Source: Promethearchaeota archaeon (GTDB lineage: Archaea; Asgardarchaeota; Lokiarchaeia; Sigyniarchaeales; SOKP01). From it: DNA of 54,061 bases. The DNA lies in contig CP070805.1 in NCBI GenBank assembly GCA_020343655.1, positions 1,210,842 to 1,264,902 on the forward strand, read 5' to 3'. Both the position numbers and the translations under genes were made by a program. A model generated the notes under the pieces. The model was given only the letters and a program-made list of their open reading frames with translations. It was not told the origin of the DNA and searched no databases. Positions 26,161 through 34,906 of this stretch are shown piece after piece (within the stretch, counting starts at the first letter, position 1; the number at the start of each line of letters is the position of its first letter).

Positions 26161-26173
26161 TAGAAAATTATAC

Positions 26174-26180
26174 TTTTTTT
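26174..26180 (+). terminator. Poly-T tract after the FmdE-like gene
   Basis: Seven T residues 13 nt after the stop codon, before a roughly 110-bp gap to the next gene. Weak terminator call. Confidence 0.3.
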
Positions 26181-26273
26181 AGATTTAATGCTTTAGGGTT
26201 GAGCTCTTAAAAATTATTCTAATATATATGGATCCTCATTATTTGTTGATAGTATAGATAAATGTGAGACAAG

Positions 26274-27038
26274 ATGGATGATAAAAATCGAACATTAATG
26301 CCCGATGAAGGTCCGTTTTATTTTGAAGGAAATAAGATCGGGATTTTAATGATACACGGTGGCGGTGGTGGAACAAGTGCTGATTTGAAACCCCTAGCAG
26401 AAGATTTGCACAAAAAAGGTGATTATACTATTAATGTTCCTTTACTCCCAGGTTATGGAATTTCACCAGTTATTCTAAGAAAAACACCTATTTATGAATG
26501 GAATAAAGCTTTGAATAAGGAATTGACGGCACTATCAGATAAATGTGATAAAATTATTGTAGGCGGTCACTCAATGGGGGGAGTTTTAGCTTTATTATTA
26601 GCTTCGAATAATGATTTGGATGGGATCTTTACTATTAGTGCACCAGTGGGGATTCAAAATTTTTTGTTTCATCTTGTCCCACTTTTCAAAATTTTTGTTA
26701 AATACCATTCTATTGATTCAGAGCAATTCAAAAAAGATACATGTGGAAAATGGGTTGGATTTAATAAGCTCCCCTTAAATATTGCTACAAAAATGAAAAA
26801 ATTGATGAAAAAAATGAAAGAATCGTTACCTAAGATAAATTGTCCTATATTATTATTTCAAGGTCGATTAGATTCTGATATTAAAAAAAATAGTATGGAT
26901 TATATTTTCAGTAAAATTAATTCTAAGAATAAAAAGAAAATTTGGTTAGAGCATAATGATCATCCAATATTATGCAGCCCTGATCATAATCAAATTGTTT
27001 CAGAACTTTTTAATTTCATCAATGAAATTTGTCCTTAA
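26274..27038 (+). CDS. Alpha/beta hydrolase, carboxylesterase-like
   Basis: 254-residue serine hydrolase. Oxyanion-hole segment MIHGGGGGTSADLKPLAEDL near residue 25, nucleophile elbow GGHSMGG (near residue 100), acid in LLFQGRLDSDI and base His in LEHNDHPILCS close to the C-terminus, so the catalytic triad is complete. The LPGYG strand after the first sheet is as in Est30-type carboxylesterases. No signal peptide; cytosolic esterase or lipase on a small acyl ester. It stands alone with its own upstream gap. Confidence 0.88.
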   Translation: MDDKNRTLMPDEGPFYFEGNKIGILMIHGGGGGTSADLKPLAEDLHKKGDYTINVPLLPGYGISPVILRKTPIYEWNKALNKELTALSDKCDKIIVGGHSMGGVLALLLASNNDLDGIFTISAPVGIQNFLFHLVPLFKIFVKYHSIDSEQFKKDTCGKWVGFNKLPLNIATKMKKLMKKMKESLPKINCPILLFQGRLDSDIKKNSMDYIFSKINSKNKKKIWLEHNDHPILCSPDHNQIVSELFNFINEICP

Positions 27039-27254
27039 ATTATATATTTATAATTAAATTACTAAAAATATCAAAGAGTAGACTTTAGTATTTTTTGAAA
27101 ACTCAAATTATGATTAATAAATATTTGCTAAGCAAGGATTTAAAATATCAAATCTTTATTTTTATGAAAATACAACAAATTCCATTAGAGATATTGAAGG
27201 AAATTTTGATTAGATAACAATTGTAAATTATTTTATAGATAAGATGAATAGTCT

Positions 27255-28481
27255 ATGATTAGAAATATAAATAAGGGACAAACTTTATTAGTAAAAGGCC
27301 CGACCAGAATAACTATATTAGAAGGAAAAATTGATGTTTTTGGGAAAGTTTATCTTCCGGAAAAAAAATCATCTAGTGTTTCACAATCACAAAGTGATAG
27401 TGTTTTAATAGTTCCAAGTGCTCAAACTTATCCGTTATATGCAATGGATAAATCAAAATTAGAAATATACACAAATATCGAAGAAAATCTTAAAGTTATT
27501 GAAGAAAACTCGATTCCTCTTAAGTGGATTGAAATCAAGGATTCTATTATTGAAGAATTGAAACAGAAAACTAGCAGTTTTCTAAAGATTATGGTTTTAG
27601 GAATTAGTTGCGGAAAAACGGCGTTCATCAAATATTTAGCAAACAATCTTCTCAAAGAAGGATTAAAAGGTGGATATCTTGATTCAGATTTAGGGCAACA
27701 AATTATATATATTCCAACTACAATCAATATCGGTTCTATTAATGATTATATTATTTCAAGTGAGAATATTAATTCTGAGAAAACTGTTTTTATTGGAGCT
27801 ACTTTTCCGAAAGGGGATTATAAATTTATTGTTTCTCTTTCAAGTAGGAATCTAATAGGCGATTACATTGCTAAAAATAAAAATTTAAATTTTATTTTAA
27901 TTGATACAGATGGCTGGATTAAAACTGAGGCAGGGATTCTTTATAAGAATTTTTTTATTAAAACAGTAGATCCAGATATAATTGTTGTCTTTCATGATGA
28001 TACAATTGAGGAATTAAAAATAATTGAAAAAAATTCATCAATTTCAAGAAAAGATAGGAAAATATATTTAATCAAGGAAAAAAATAAATATTTTTATGAA
28101 AAAGATAAAGAAGAAAGAAGATTTCTACGCCAAAGTCAATTCTCTAAAAAATTCGAGGAGTTTAGAAAGATTTCTATTCCTTTAAACAATATAAAATTCA
28201 TAAAGACAGAGTATGACAAAGAAGAAGATCAAATTATTGAAAAAGAAATTAGTGTTAACGAACTTATTAATCTTCCTTACCATTATGTGATAATTGGTTT
28301 AATGACTGAAAAATCTGAGTTGATAGAAATAGGACTTCTATTCACAATAAATATCGAGAAAAATTATATCTTATTATATTCGAACTTGACCTATAAACAA
28401 CAACTTAATGTAAAGAAAATATTACTTGGTTCTCTTAGGTTATCGACTAAGGGAAACCATCAAGGATATTTATATCTCTAA
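27255..28481 (+). CDS. Clp1/Grc3-like polynucleotide 5'-hydroxyl kinase, with a shortened P-loop
   Basis: 408 residues with the layout of archaeal Clp1-like RNA kinases: an N-terminal beta domain (KGQTLLVKGPTRITILEGKIDVFG), a central P-loop kinase region, and a C-terminal beta domain (residues about 330-408). Clp1 proteins phosphorylate RNA 5'-OH ends and take part in tRNA/mRNA processing. The Walker A region reads LGISCGKTAF (near residue 115): the first Gly is four instead of five residues before GKT, so the loop seems one residue short. DSDLGQQ and IDTDGW agree with the family. Activity is uncertain. It precedes the ATP-grasp gene by 96 bp on the same strand. Confidence 0.8.
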   Translation: MIRNINKGQTLLVKGPTRITILEGKIDVFGKVYLPEKKSSSVSQSQSDSVLIVPSAQTYPLYAMDKSKLEIYTNIEENLKVIEENSIPLKWIEIKDSIIEELKQKTSSFLKIMVLGISCGKTAFIKYLANNLLKEGLKGGYLDSDLGQQIIYIPTTINIGSINDYIISSENINSEKTVFIGATFPKGDYKFIVSLSSRNLIGDYIAKNKNLNFILIDTDGWIKTEAGILYKNFFIKTVDPDIIVVFHDDTIEELKIIEKNSSISRKDRKIYLIKEKNKYFYEKDKEERRFLRQSQFSKKFEEFRKISIPLNNIKFIKTEYDKEEDQIIEKEISVNELINLPYHYVIIGLMTEKSELIEIGLLFTINIEKNYILLYSNLTYKQQLNVKKILLGSLRLSTKGNHQGYLYL

Positions 28482-28577
28482 TTTTTGATTTTTTTAATAC
28501 AAACAATTTTCTTTTCAGTTATTGATATATGGCATTAAAACTAATTTTTTTAAATTGTGTTATAATTATATTAACTT

Positions 28578-30017
28578 ATGAATGAGGATCTTCTTACTAA
28601 GTTTCTAAAATTAATGTCATCAAAAATTACAGATTCAGATTTAGAATTAATCAATTTAGGAAAGACTTTAGGATTAGATTTAGTATCCTTTGCCGATTTA
28701 AGAGCCTCGCAAGAAGATGACTTCGCTGATGAAGTAAGGAAAAAGGCGTTAGAAAAGATGGAAAAAGAAAATGATAACCTTTTGGATAATCTTGATTCAT
28801 TTTATGCTGGAAGTATAGATTTCATGGTATCCGACGAGCTTGGAGGAAAAAGATTTTTTCTCTTAGAAACTAATGGTGGATCTCATCGAGGCCTTTCAAT
28901 AATTACTGAGAAACAGCAATCACTTTTATATGATGGGTATTATGAAGCTATTATCCAGGCGAAAAGAAGGAAAAAGAGGAATAGTAATAAAACTTTTGTT
29001 TTAATTGGAGTACCAGCTAACGATGGATTAATTCATGAAAAAGTAATAATGATTGAATATTTAAGAAAAAAACTCAAGAATAATGGATATACAGTTAAAA
29101 TTTTTAATACCGATAATTATGATAAAAGTTTTGAAGCTGAAATAGTGTTTTTAATAGCGGACTATGGACAATTGGCTATATCTCTTTCATTTTCTAATAA
29201 TTGGATTAAATATCATGGAGAAGAAGTTAGTGTCTTAATAGGAGATGGTATTACAAGACGTTTTAAGAATGAAAAATTTTCAAAGTTAATTAAAAAAAAT
29301 TTCCGTAAAATAAAATCAATTTTAGTGAATCCTATCTTTAAGATAACTGATGACAAATCTTTAACATATTTAGCAAGCTTTCTCAGTAAAGAAGTCCTCA
29401 AAAAATATAAACTCAGATACCTTTTATTTACTAAAGCCTACACTGAGAATGATTTAAATAACAAATTAAATTATTTTATTAAAGAATATAAAAAATCTTT
29501 TATTATTAAACCTAGTGGCGGTTCAGGGGGCGCGGGAGTAATACCGGTTTCTAAAGATGAAGATCCCCTTAGTATTAAAAAGATTATAGAAGAAAGTAAA
29601 AAGGAATTTTTTGCTAAATTCATGAAAAATCGTGATCCTTTTCCATATACAATTCAAGAAATGGCTGATTTCTCATTGATTAATTGGCGGGAAGGAAAAC
29701 ATACGTTTGATTTGCGGATCTATTTAGCTCAAAGAGCAGGTATAGTAATCCCTATAGGAGGTTTAGCTAGAATCGCTAGAGGAGAATATAGCGGGAGTCT
29801 GAATAAACAAGAATTTGTAGTCAACTTATCTGGTTACAATGGTCAAATTGAAGTTGATAGAGGAATAGGATTTTCTGAAAACAATAGTAAGCTATTAAAC
29901 TTATCAAAAGAAGATTTTGTCAATATGTTTTGTATAGGTTGTGTATTATTTACAAGTATGGTTAAAAATTATAAAAAGATCATTAAATTCTCAGATTGGG
30001 ACAAAATGATTGATTGA
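28578..30017 (+). CDS. ATP-grasp ligase, circularly-permuted-like
   Basis: 479-residue predicted carboxylate-amine (peptide or amide) ligase of the ATP-grasp superfamily. Evidence: FFLLETNGGSHRGLS (near residue 95), the nucleotide-binding loop FIIKPSGGSGGAGVIPV (near residue 310), and the C-terminal FDLRIYLAQ...IPIGGLARIARG followed by VVNLSG, which matches the DLRpfv/GGLtRva/VVNxSxGG pattern of circularly permuted ATP-grasp enzymes. The substrate cannot be read from the sequence. Its stop codon abuts the start of an M14-like metallohydrolase gene, so the two are almost certainly co-expressed. Confidence 0.8.
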   Translation: MNEDLLTKFLKLMSSKITDSDLELINLGKTLGLDLVSFADLRASQEDDFADEVRKKALEKMEKENDNLLDNLDSFYAGSIDFMVSDELGGKRFFLLETNGGSHRGLSIITEKQQSLLYDGYYEAIIQAKRRKKRNSNKTFVLIGVPANDGLIHEKVIMIEYLRKKLKNNGYTVKIFNTDNYDKSFEAEIVFLIADYGQLAISLSFSNNWIKYHGEEVSVLIGDGITRRFKNEKFSKLIKKNFRKIKSILVNPIFKITDDKSLTYLASFLSKEVLKKYKLRYLLFTKAYTENDLNNKLNYFIKEYKKSFIIKPSGGSGGAGVIPVSKDEDPLSIKKIIEESKKEFFAKFMKNRDPFPYTIQEMADFSLINWREGKHTFDLRIYLAQRAGIVIPIGGLARIARGEYSGSLNKQEFVVNLSGYNGQIEVDRGIGFSENNSKLLNLSKEDFVNMFCIGCVLFTSMVKNYKKIIKFSDWDKMID

Positions 30018-30018
30018 A

Positions 30019-31179
30019 ATGAAACTAGATACATTAAAAGCCCTATTAGATCCCTCTCAACGGCACCAATTATACAATAGAATATTAAATGAATTAGAAA
30101 AAGTCAAAAATTTAGATTATATATTTTATAAGACTTATGAGACATCTGAAGGAATTATCCCTCTTATAAAAATCGCTGATAATTCTAAATTTGATGAAAT
30201 TAAGCATGTTAAAGTCTTTATTGGAGCTCAGCATAACGAATATAATGGTCTTTTTAGTATTTTAAGATTTTTTAGACTGATAAGAGAAAAACGAATTAAA
30301 ATTGATGAAGTTATCAAAGCTAATCAAGTACTCTTTTTCTTACCTCTATTAAATCCTTATGGGTTCTTAAATCCTAGTAAGAGTAATAAATCTGGATATT
30401 ATTTAAAAAATGGTACAAATCTTAATAGATTTTGGCGTAGAGCATTCGCTCCTGAGTACAAAAACGGAATGGAGGATTTAAACAAAGTTCCAACTCCGGA
30501 ACAAGTCTTAATTGTACAAAAACTGCTTCAAATGTATTGGGATAACGAGGAAACTTATATATATATATTAGACTTCCATGAAACCTCTTTACTGGAAAGA
30601 TTTCCAATTGAATTAAGTACCAATCTAAATCTCTTTTATAAGTTTGACCATTGGCTAAAAGAAGGGATGTTATTAAACATTATAAAGCTTTATAGGATTC
30701 CTTATTATCGTAAACCACTCTTTTTCAAATGTAATCCTTCTGCTGATCACACCCATCTAAATTTGACTCACAAACAATTTGAGACAGTCTTTGAAAAACT
30801 GCATGATTACGTGACAAAAAACCAAGGAAAAGGAAAATTGCCTTTTTGTTTCTGCTACAGCGACAAGAGTAGAGATTATTGCTTGAAACTCGCTAATAAA
30901 GTTTATAATAAATTAAAAGAGAAATTATGGGAAACTTACTTTCCTGCTTTTGATCATTATTTCCATGATCATGGTTGTTTTGTAAGAATGAGTGATGCAA
31001 CGTCTCGTCCAAGAGTGTATTCTATGGAATTAGAGTCCCAAAAACATTTCTTTGACCTATTTGAAGAAATTAAAAAATCAAAATCAGAGCTGAATTATTT
31101 TGAAAATAAACTTAATCTTATTGATGTTAGTATAGAATTAGCATTTGAGACTATAAAAGAAATTATAGAATTATTTTAA
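30019..31179 (+). CDS. M14/AstE-AspA-like zinc metallohydrolase
   Basis: 386 residues from ATG 30019; TTG at 30010 would add three residues and overlap the previous stop. The fold resembles zinc carboxypeptidases and deacylases: IGAQHNEYNG (residues 69-77, His and Glu zinc ligands, though the spacing is HxE instead of HxxE), LLNPYGFLNP, GTNLNRFWRR (the NR/substrate-carboxylate site), ILDFHETSLL (third zinc ligand, as DLHT in AstE/AspA) and YSMELESQKHF (catalytic Glu). It probably removes an amino-acid or acyl group from a small molecule or protein. Its tight pairing with the ATP-grasp ligase suggests it reverses, trims or recycles the ligase product. Confidence 0.78.
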   Translation: MKLDTLKALLDPSQRHQLYNRILNELEKVKNLDYIFYKTYETSEGIIPLIKIADNSKFDEIKHVKVFIGAQHNEYNGLFSILRFFRLIREKRIKIDEVIKANQVLFFLPLLNPYGFLNPSKSNKSGYYLKNGTNLNRFWRRAFAPEYKNGMEDLNKVPTPEQVLIVQKLLQMYWDNEETYIYILDFHETSLLERFPIELSTNLNLFYKFDHWLKEGMLLNIIKLYRIPYYRKPLFFKCNPSADHTHLNLTHKQFETVFEKLHDYVTKNQGKGKLPFCFCYSDKSRDYCLKLANKVYNKLKEKLWETYFPAFDHYFHDHGCFVRMSDATSRPRVYSMELESQKHFFDLFEEIKKSKSELNYFENKLNLIDVSIELAFETIKEIIELF

Positions 31180-31213
31180 ATGTTAAATCAGGATAATTAG
31201 ATATATTATATAA

Positions 31214-32212
31214 CTATGAATTTATAAAATTTAGAGTAGCTCCTACTAAAACGCATTCATTTTTTTTCTGTGAGTGTCCACCTTTTCTCAATGTTAATAT
31301 ATTTTTCTCTGGGGATTCTAAAATTAGTTTATTTTCTTTTAGATTTTTAAATTTTATTACTCTATCATTTTTACAGTGAATTAACATGATCTTCCTAGAA
31401 AGAACTTCCCATTCTTCTGATGTTAGTCCTTTTTTAGCATTTTTTATTAAAAAATAAGGAGATAATCGATTGTTTTCTTCTATAGTTGGAAATATTTTCA
31501 CCCCTTTTAGGAAATAACTTAAAATTACAACAGGATTGTATTTTGGAATGTTTTGTTTGTATTGAGACATTGAAGAAATTGCTATAATTTTTTCAATATC
31601 TTTATTTAAAAAACCTCCAGATAAAACTGTAATGGCACCTATGCTAAAACCAATGCAGTATATTTTTTTATTTGAAAAATCTTCTTGATTTTTTACCCAT
31701 TCAATTATATCTTCGAAATCTTCAAGTCTTTTTAAAAAATCGCTTCTCTTTCCGGTTTTTTTAGATTTCCCCGTACCTCTTGCATCATAGGCTAAAATAA
31801 TATATCCTTGATAAGCGAGTGGATAATATAAATACTGAAGTTTTTCTTTTGTGTCGGAAAAACCATGGCAAACTATAATTATGGCATTTTTTGAATCAGT
31901 TTTAGTATGTTCCTTATTTCTTACTAAATTTGCAGATAAAAATCCATCAGATACATCAATTTTTATATTTGAAACAATCAAATCCTTGAGAAAAATTTTC
32001 CTCCAGCGATCGAACCAGAGCTCTCTGCTAGCCCAATAAATCTCAAACGGTGTATAAACAATTAAAAAAGTCGTTGTTGATAAGATAAAGCATCTTGAGA
32101 AGGCATATGTATAACACGGATTTCCTAACCATATATTTACTTCCCAGATGTACCAGCTAAATAAAACATCGATAATTATTAATATGATGCGTTTGTGTGT
32201 ATTTGAAAGCAA
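31214..32212 (-). CDS. Membrane-anchored alpha/beta hydrolase
   Basis: 332 residues. Two hydrophobic segments at the N-terminus (about 8-27 and 42-61) anchor it in the membrane, with the hydrolase domain after them. The domain has IIVCHGFSDTKEKLQYLYYPLAYQGY, AYDARGTGKSKKTGKRSD, nucleophile elbow GFSIGA (about residue 195), acid LIHCKNDRVI and base GGHSQ near the end. It resembles S33-type peptidase/esterase proteins; substrate unknown. The start is TTG 32212, since no ATG lies in the hydrophobic first 30 residues; a GTGGA sequence is about 8 nt upstream. Confidence 0.82.
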   Translation of the reverse strand: MLSNTHKRIILIIIDVLFSWYIWEVNIWLGNPCYTYAFSRCFILSTTTFLIVYTPFEIYWASRELWFDRWRKIFLKDLIVSNIKIDVSDGFLSANLVRNKEHTKTDSKNAIIIVCHGFSDTKEKLQYLYYPLAYQGYIILAYDARGTGKSKKTGKRSDFLKRLEDFEDIIEWVKNQEDFSNKKIYCIGFSIGAITVLSGGFLNKDIEKIIAISSMSQYKQNIPKYNPVVILSYFLKGVKIFPTIEENNRLSPYFLIKNAKKGLTSEEWEVLSRKIMLIHCKNDRVIKFKNLKENKLILESPEKNILTLRKGGHSQKKNECVLVGATLNFINS

Positions 32213-32282
32213 AATATTCCACGAAAAAATATAATCAAAAATGGTTTAAGCTAGTAAATAATAAAAAAATAAAATGGAATTT

Positions 32283-32597
32283 TTATGGCTTCTTTGGTTT
32301 TGGACACCCATAATCATGAGCAATTTTACAATCTGGTTTGCTTTTCAGACCTGGGCAAGGTTTACATTTTACATCTCTTAACATCTTGACAACTTCATCA
32401 ACTTCCATACCAAATTCTTCTTCTTCAGTTTCCTCCGCAATCATTTCATCGTCATCAGGGATTTCATATACAACATCTTCTTCTAAATCGTCTTTCCAGT
32501 CTGAAAGATCTAATACTTCATCTCCATCTTCATCTAATTTTCCATTTGGAATTTCATATTCCTCCTCTTTACTTGGAGCACTCTTTTTTTTAGCCAT
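32283..32597 (-). CDS. Acidic protein with cysteine-rich C-terminus
   Basis: 104 residues from ATG 32597; GTG at 32606 would add three. After a short Lys-rich start (MAKKKSAPSK) the middle is very acidic (runs of Asp/Glu such as DLEEDVVYEIPDDDEMIAEETEEEEFG, about residues 40-70) and the end has CKPCPG...DCKIAHDYGCPKPKKP, five cysteines that could bind a metal. No family recognised. The acidic core suggests an adaptor that binds a basic partner. A GTGAG sequence precedes the ATG. Confidence 0.6.
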   Translation of the reverse strand: MAKKKSAPSKEEEYEIPNGKLDEDGDEVLDLSDWKDDLEEDVVYEIPDDDEMIAEETEEEEFGMEVDEVVKMLRDVKCKPCPGLKSKPDCKIAHDYGCPKPKKP

Positions 32598-32700
32598 AAT
32601 TCTCACTCATTATTTTAATTGATTTTTATTATATAATATTTGCTAAAATTTAATTCTAATTCGATTTTATCATGAAAAATATTTTATTGAGAATTGGTTT

Positions 32701-34797
32701 TTAGCTGAAATCATTTTTGATTATATGGTCAATTTGATTTAATAATCCTGTATTATCATGTAATCGCTTATATAATTTATTTATTTCAGTTAAAATAAAA
32801 TCTAATTCATTTGATGAATATATTTTATAATTTCTTATATCAAATCGGGGAACTAAAAATTTGTATGGAACTTTTTGTGGCTCATTTTTTAAATCAAACA
32901 ATTCTCTTAAAAAATTATAATCTACATTAGATTCTAAGTAAAATTTATCTAAAAACAATAATTTCACTAAAGAATTACTTAATCTGTTAAAAAATGTAAA
33001 ATTGGTATTGATTTCTTTATAGTATTTGGAATTGAATCTCTCTAATTTAGCAGATTTTATAATTTCAGGCTTTTGTGAGTCAAGATCATATTTTAATTGT
33101 GAAAGGAGTTGTTGAAATTTTCCCAATTGTGATAAAAAAGCGGGGAATTTTCTCGGCATTGGTAGTCTCTTAATAAAACTACCGTTAAATCTTAAGAAAC
33201 CACCAGCCATATGTAATGTGCTAAATAATGTTTTAAACACAGAATTCATTAATTTAGAATTTAAAATTGTTAAAAGGCTGAATAATTGATCAGTATTGAG
33301 CGAAGCTATTTTTATAAAATAAAGACCTGTTATATTGGTAAATATACCGGGATCATAACAGCATGTTAGATCTTTTGCGATTTCTCTAAAAATTAACTTT
33401 TCGCTATTTATATCACTCCAAATTTGCTCAAAGTTAGGATGATATTTAAAATATGAAATGCTAATGTCTTTACCTGCAATTTTTATTCTTTTATTAAACT
33501 TAATATGATATTTTTCTATATTGCCTGTTCCAATTAGTAATAAATCATTGTCAGATTGGCTTTCATCACTGATATTATCAAAATATTTTTGATAATTCAA
33601 AAAACCAAAAGGTCGATATATAATTCTTAAATCTTCAAATGTTTCAGCAAATGTTTTAAAGTTCTTAAATAAATATGTGATTAATTCTATATTGCCTGAA
33701 ATGGGAATTACTTTCGAAGGAAACTTATTAATTAAGTTTTGATGGAATTTTATGATCTTAATTCTACGATTTTCATTTATCACGTTTATATTATCGAATT
33801 TTTTAATATATACCTCTTGTCCCTTCCTATGCTTAGATTTTTTTAGAAATAAGATAACTGGATAAGTAGCTACATTTTTAAATATAGGTAAAGAAGAGAA
33901 GTTTATGATTTCTTTAATGTCTGATTCATTTAATAATAATTCTCTAACTTTAATGCCATAATCTGCAGATAAGAATTTGTTAGGTAAAATAAATGAGAGA
34001 TATCCATCATTTTTTAATAATTCTAAAGATCTCTCAATAAAAATTATTGAAAGATCAAATAAGCGATATGCTGTTTTATATCTCTTATGTAATTTTTCCT
34101 TAAATTTATTATCCTTAATCTTTTTATTTTCAACATAAGGAGGATTTCCAATTATCATATCGAATTTATCAGAATTAAAATCTAAAAGAAAATCTAGGTT
34201 AAAAATATTGAATTTTAAATCTAAGTTTTCAATGATTTGGTCAAAATCTGTGAGGTTTAAACTCTTTAAGTTAACGTTTTGAAATATAAAATTGTTTGTC
34301 TCAGTCGATAAAAGCCATTTAATTAATCTCAGCTTTGAGATAATAATAGCTGAATCTTCAATTTCAATTCCATAAAGATTATTTTGAATAATGGTTTTTT
34401 TGATATCTAAATCAGATAGTTTTGGCTCTACTATTCTATAAAATTGGTATAATTTTTCAGCTAAAGATAGTAGAAATCTTCCAGAACCACATGCGGGATC
34501 TAAAATTCTAATTTTTTTAATATTTTTATTTAACTTTTCTTTTTCTTTCTGATTTTTAATTAATGAGGGAAATATGCCTTTTAAATCAAAACTGTGTTGG
34601 ATTAAATCATGAAAATTAATAACTCCTTCAAAAAATAATCTGAAACTGTTAGATACGATATAATCTACAATTTTTTTTGGTGTATAAATTATACCAAGAT
34701 TACGATTATTATCTTTTTCAATTAACTTTTCATTTTCAAATCTATCAATAATTCTCTCGATATAAGGTAAAAACTCTAGTTTTAACGATTTTTTCAT
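32701..34797 (-). CDS. N6-adenine DNA methyltransferase, Eco57I/type IIG-like
   Basis: 698 residues, complete. The methyltransferase core has GIIYTPKKIVDYIVSNS, SAM motif I ILDPACGSGRFLLSLAEKLY (about residue 100), acidic motif II, and catalytic motif IV NPPYVENKK (about residue 217), typical of N6-adenine methylation. The last 250 residues should be the target-recognition and connector region (LNSKLMNSVFKTLF...MAGGFLRFNGSFIKRLPMP), as in TaqI/Eco57I enzymes. The N-terminus lacks an obvious nuclease PD-ExK motif and no restriction gene sits beside it, so it looks like an orphan methyltransferase or one whose partner is elsewhere. Confidence 0.88.
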   Translation of the reverse strand: MKKSLKLEFLPYIERIIDRFENEKLIEKDNNRNLGIIYTPKKIVDYIVSNSFRLFFEGVINFHDLIQHSFDLKGIFPSLIKNQKEKEKLNKNIKKIRILDPACGSGRFLLSLAEKLYQFYRIVEPKLSDLDIKKTIIQNNLYGIEIEDSAIIISKLRLIKWLLSTETNNFIFQNVNLKSLNLTDFDQIIENLDLKFNIFNLDFLLDFNSDKFDMIIGNPPYVENKKIKDNKFKEKLHKRYKTAYRLFDLSIIFIERSLELLKNDGYLSFILPNKFLSADYGIKVRELLLNESDIKEIINFSSLPIFKNVATYPVILFLKKSKHRKGQEVYIKKFDNINVINENRRIKIIKFHQNLINKFPSKVIPISGNIELITYLFKNFKTFAETFEDLRIIYRPFGFLNYQKYFDNISDESQSDNDLLLIGTGNIEKYHIKFNKRIKIAGKDISISYFKYHPNFEQIWSDINSEKLIFREIAKDLTCCYDPGIFTNITGLYFIKIASLNTDQLFSLLTILNSKLMNSVFKTLFSTLHMAGGFLRFNGSFIKRLPMPRKFPAFLSQLGKFQQLLSQLKYDLDSQKPEIIKSAKLERFNSKYYKEINTNFTFFNRLSNSLVKLLFLDKFYLESNVDYNFLRELFDLKNEPQKVPYKFLVPRFDIRNYKIYSSNELDFILTEINKLYKRLHDNTGLLNQIDHIIKNDFS

Positions 34798-34906
34798 TGA
34801 AATTTAGCTATTCAATGTAAATTTCTTTATTTATAAAAATATTAGAAACTATAATAAAAGTAATAGAATAATTATAAAAAATTAGAATATAACATTTGGA
34901 TCGATA

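Noticed and set aside
27163..27216. Tiny frame MKIQQIPLEILKEILIR (17 codons) before the Clp1-like gene
   Set aside because: Too short and without a ribosome-binding sequence or homology to call a gene.
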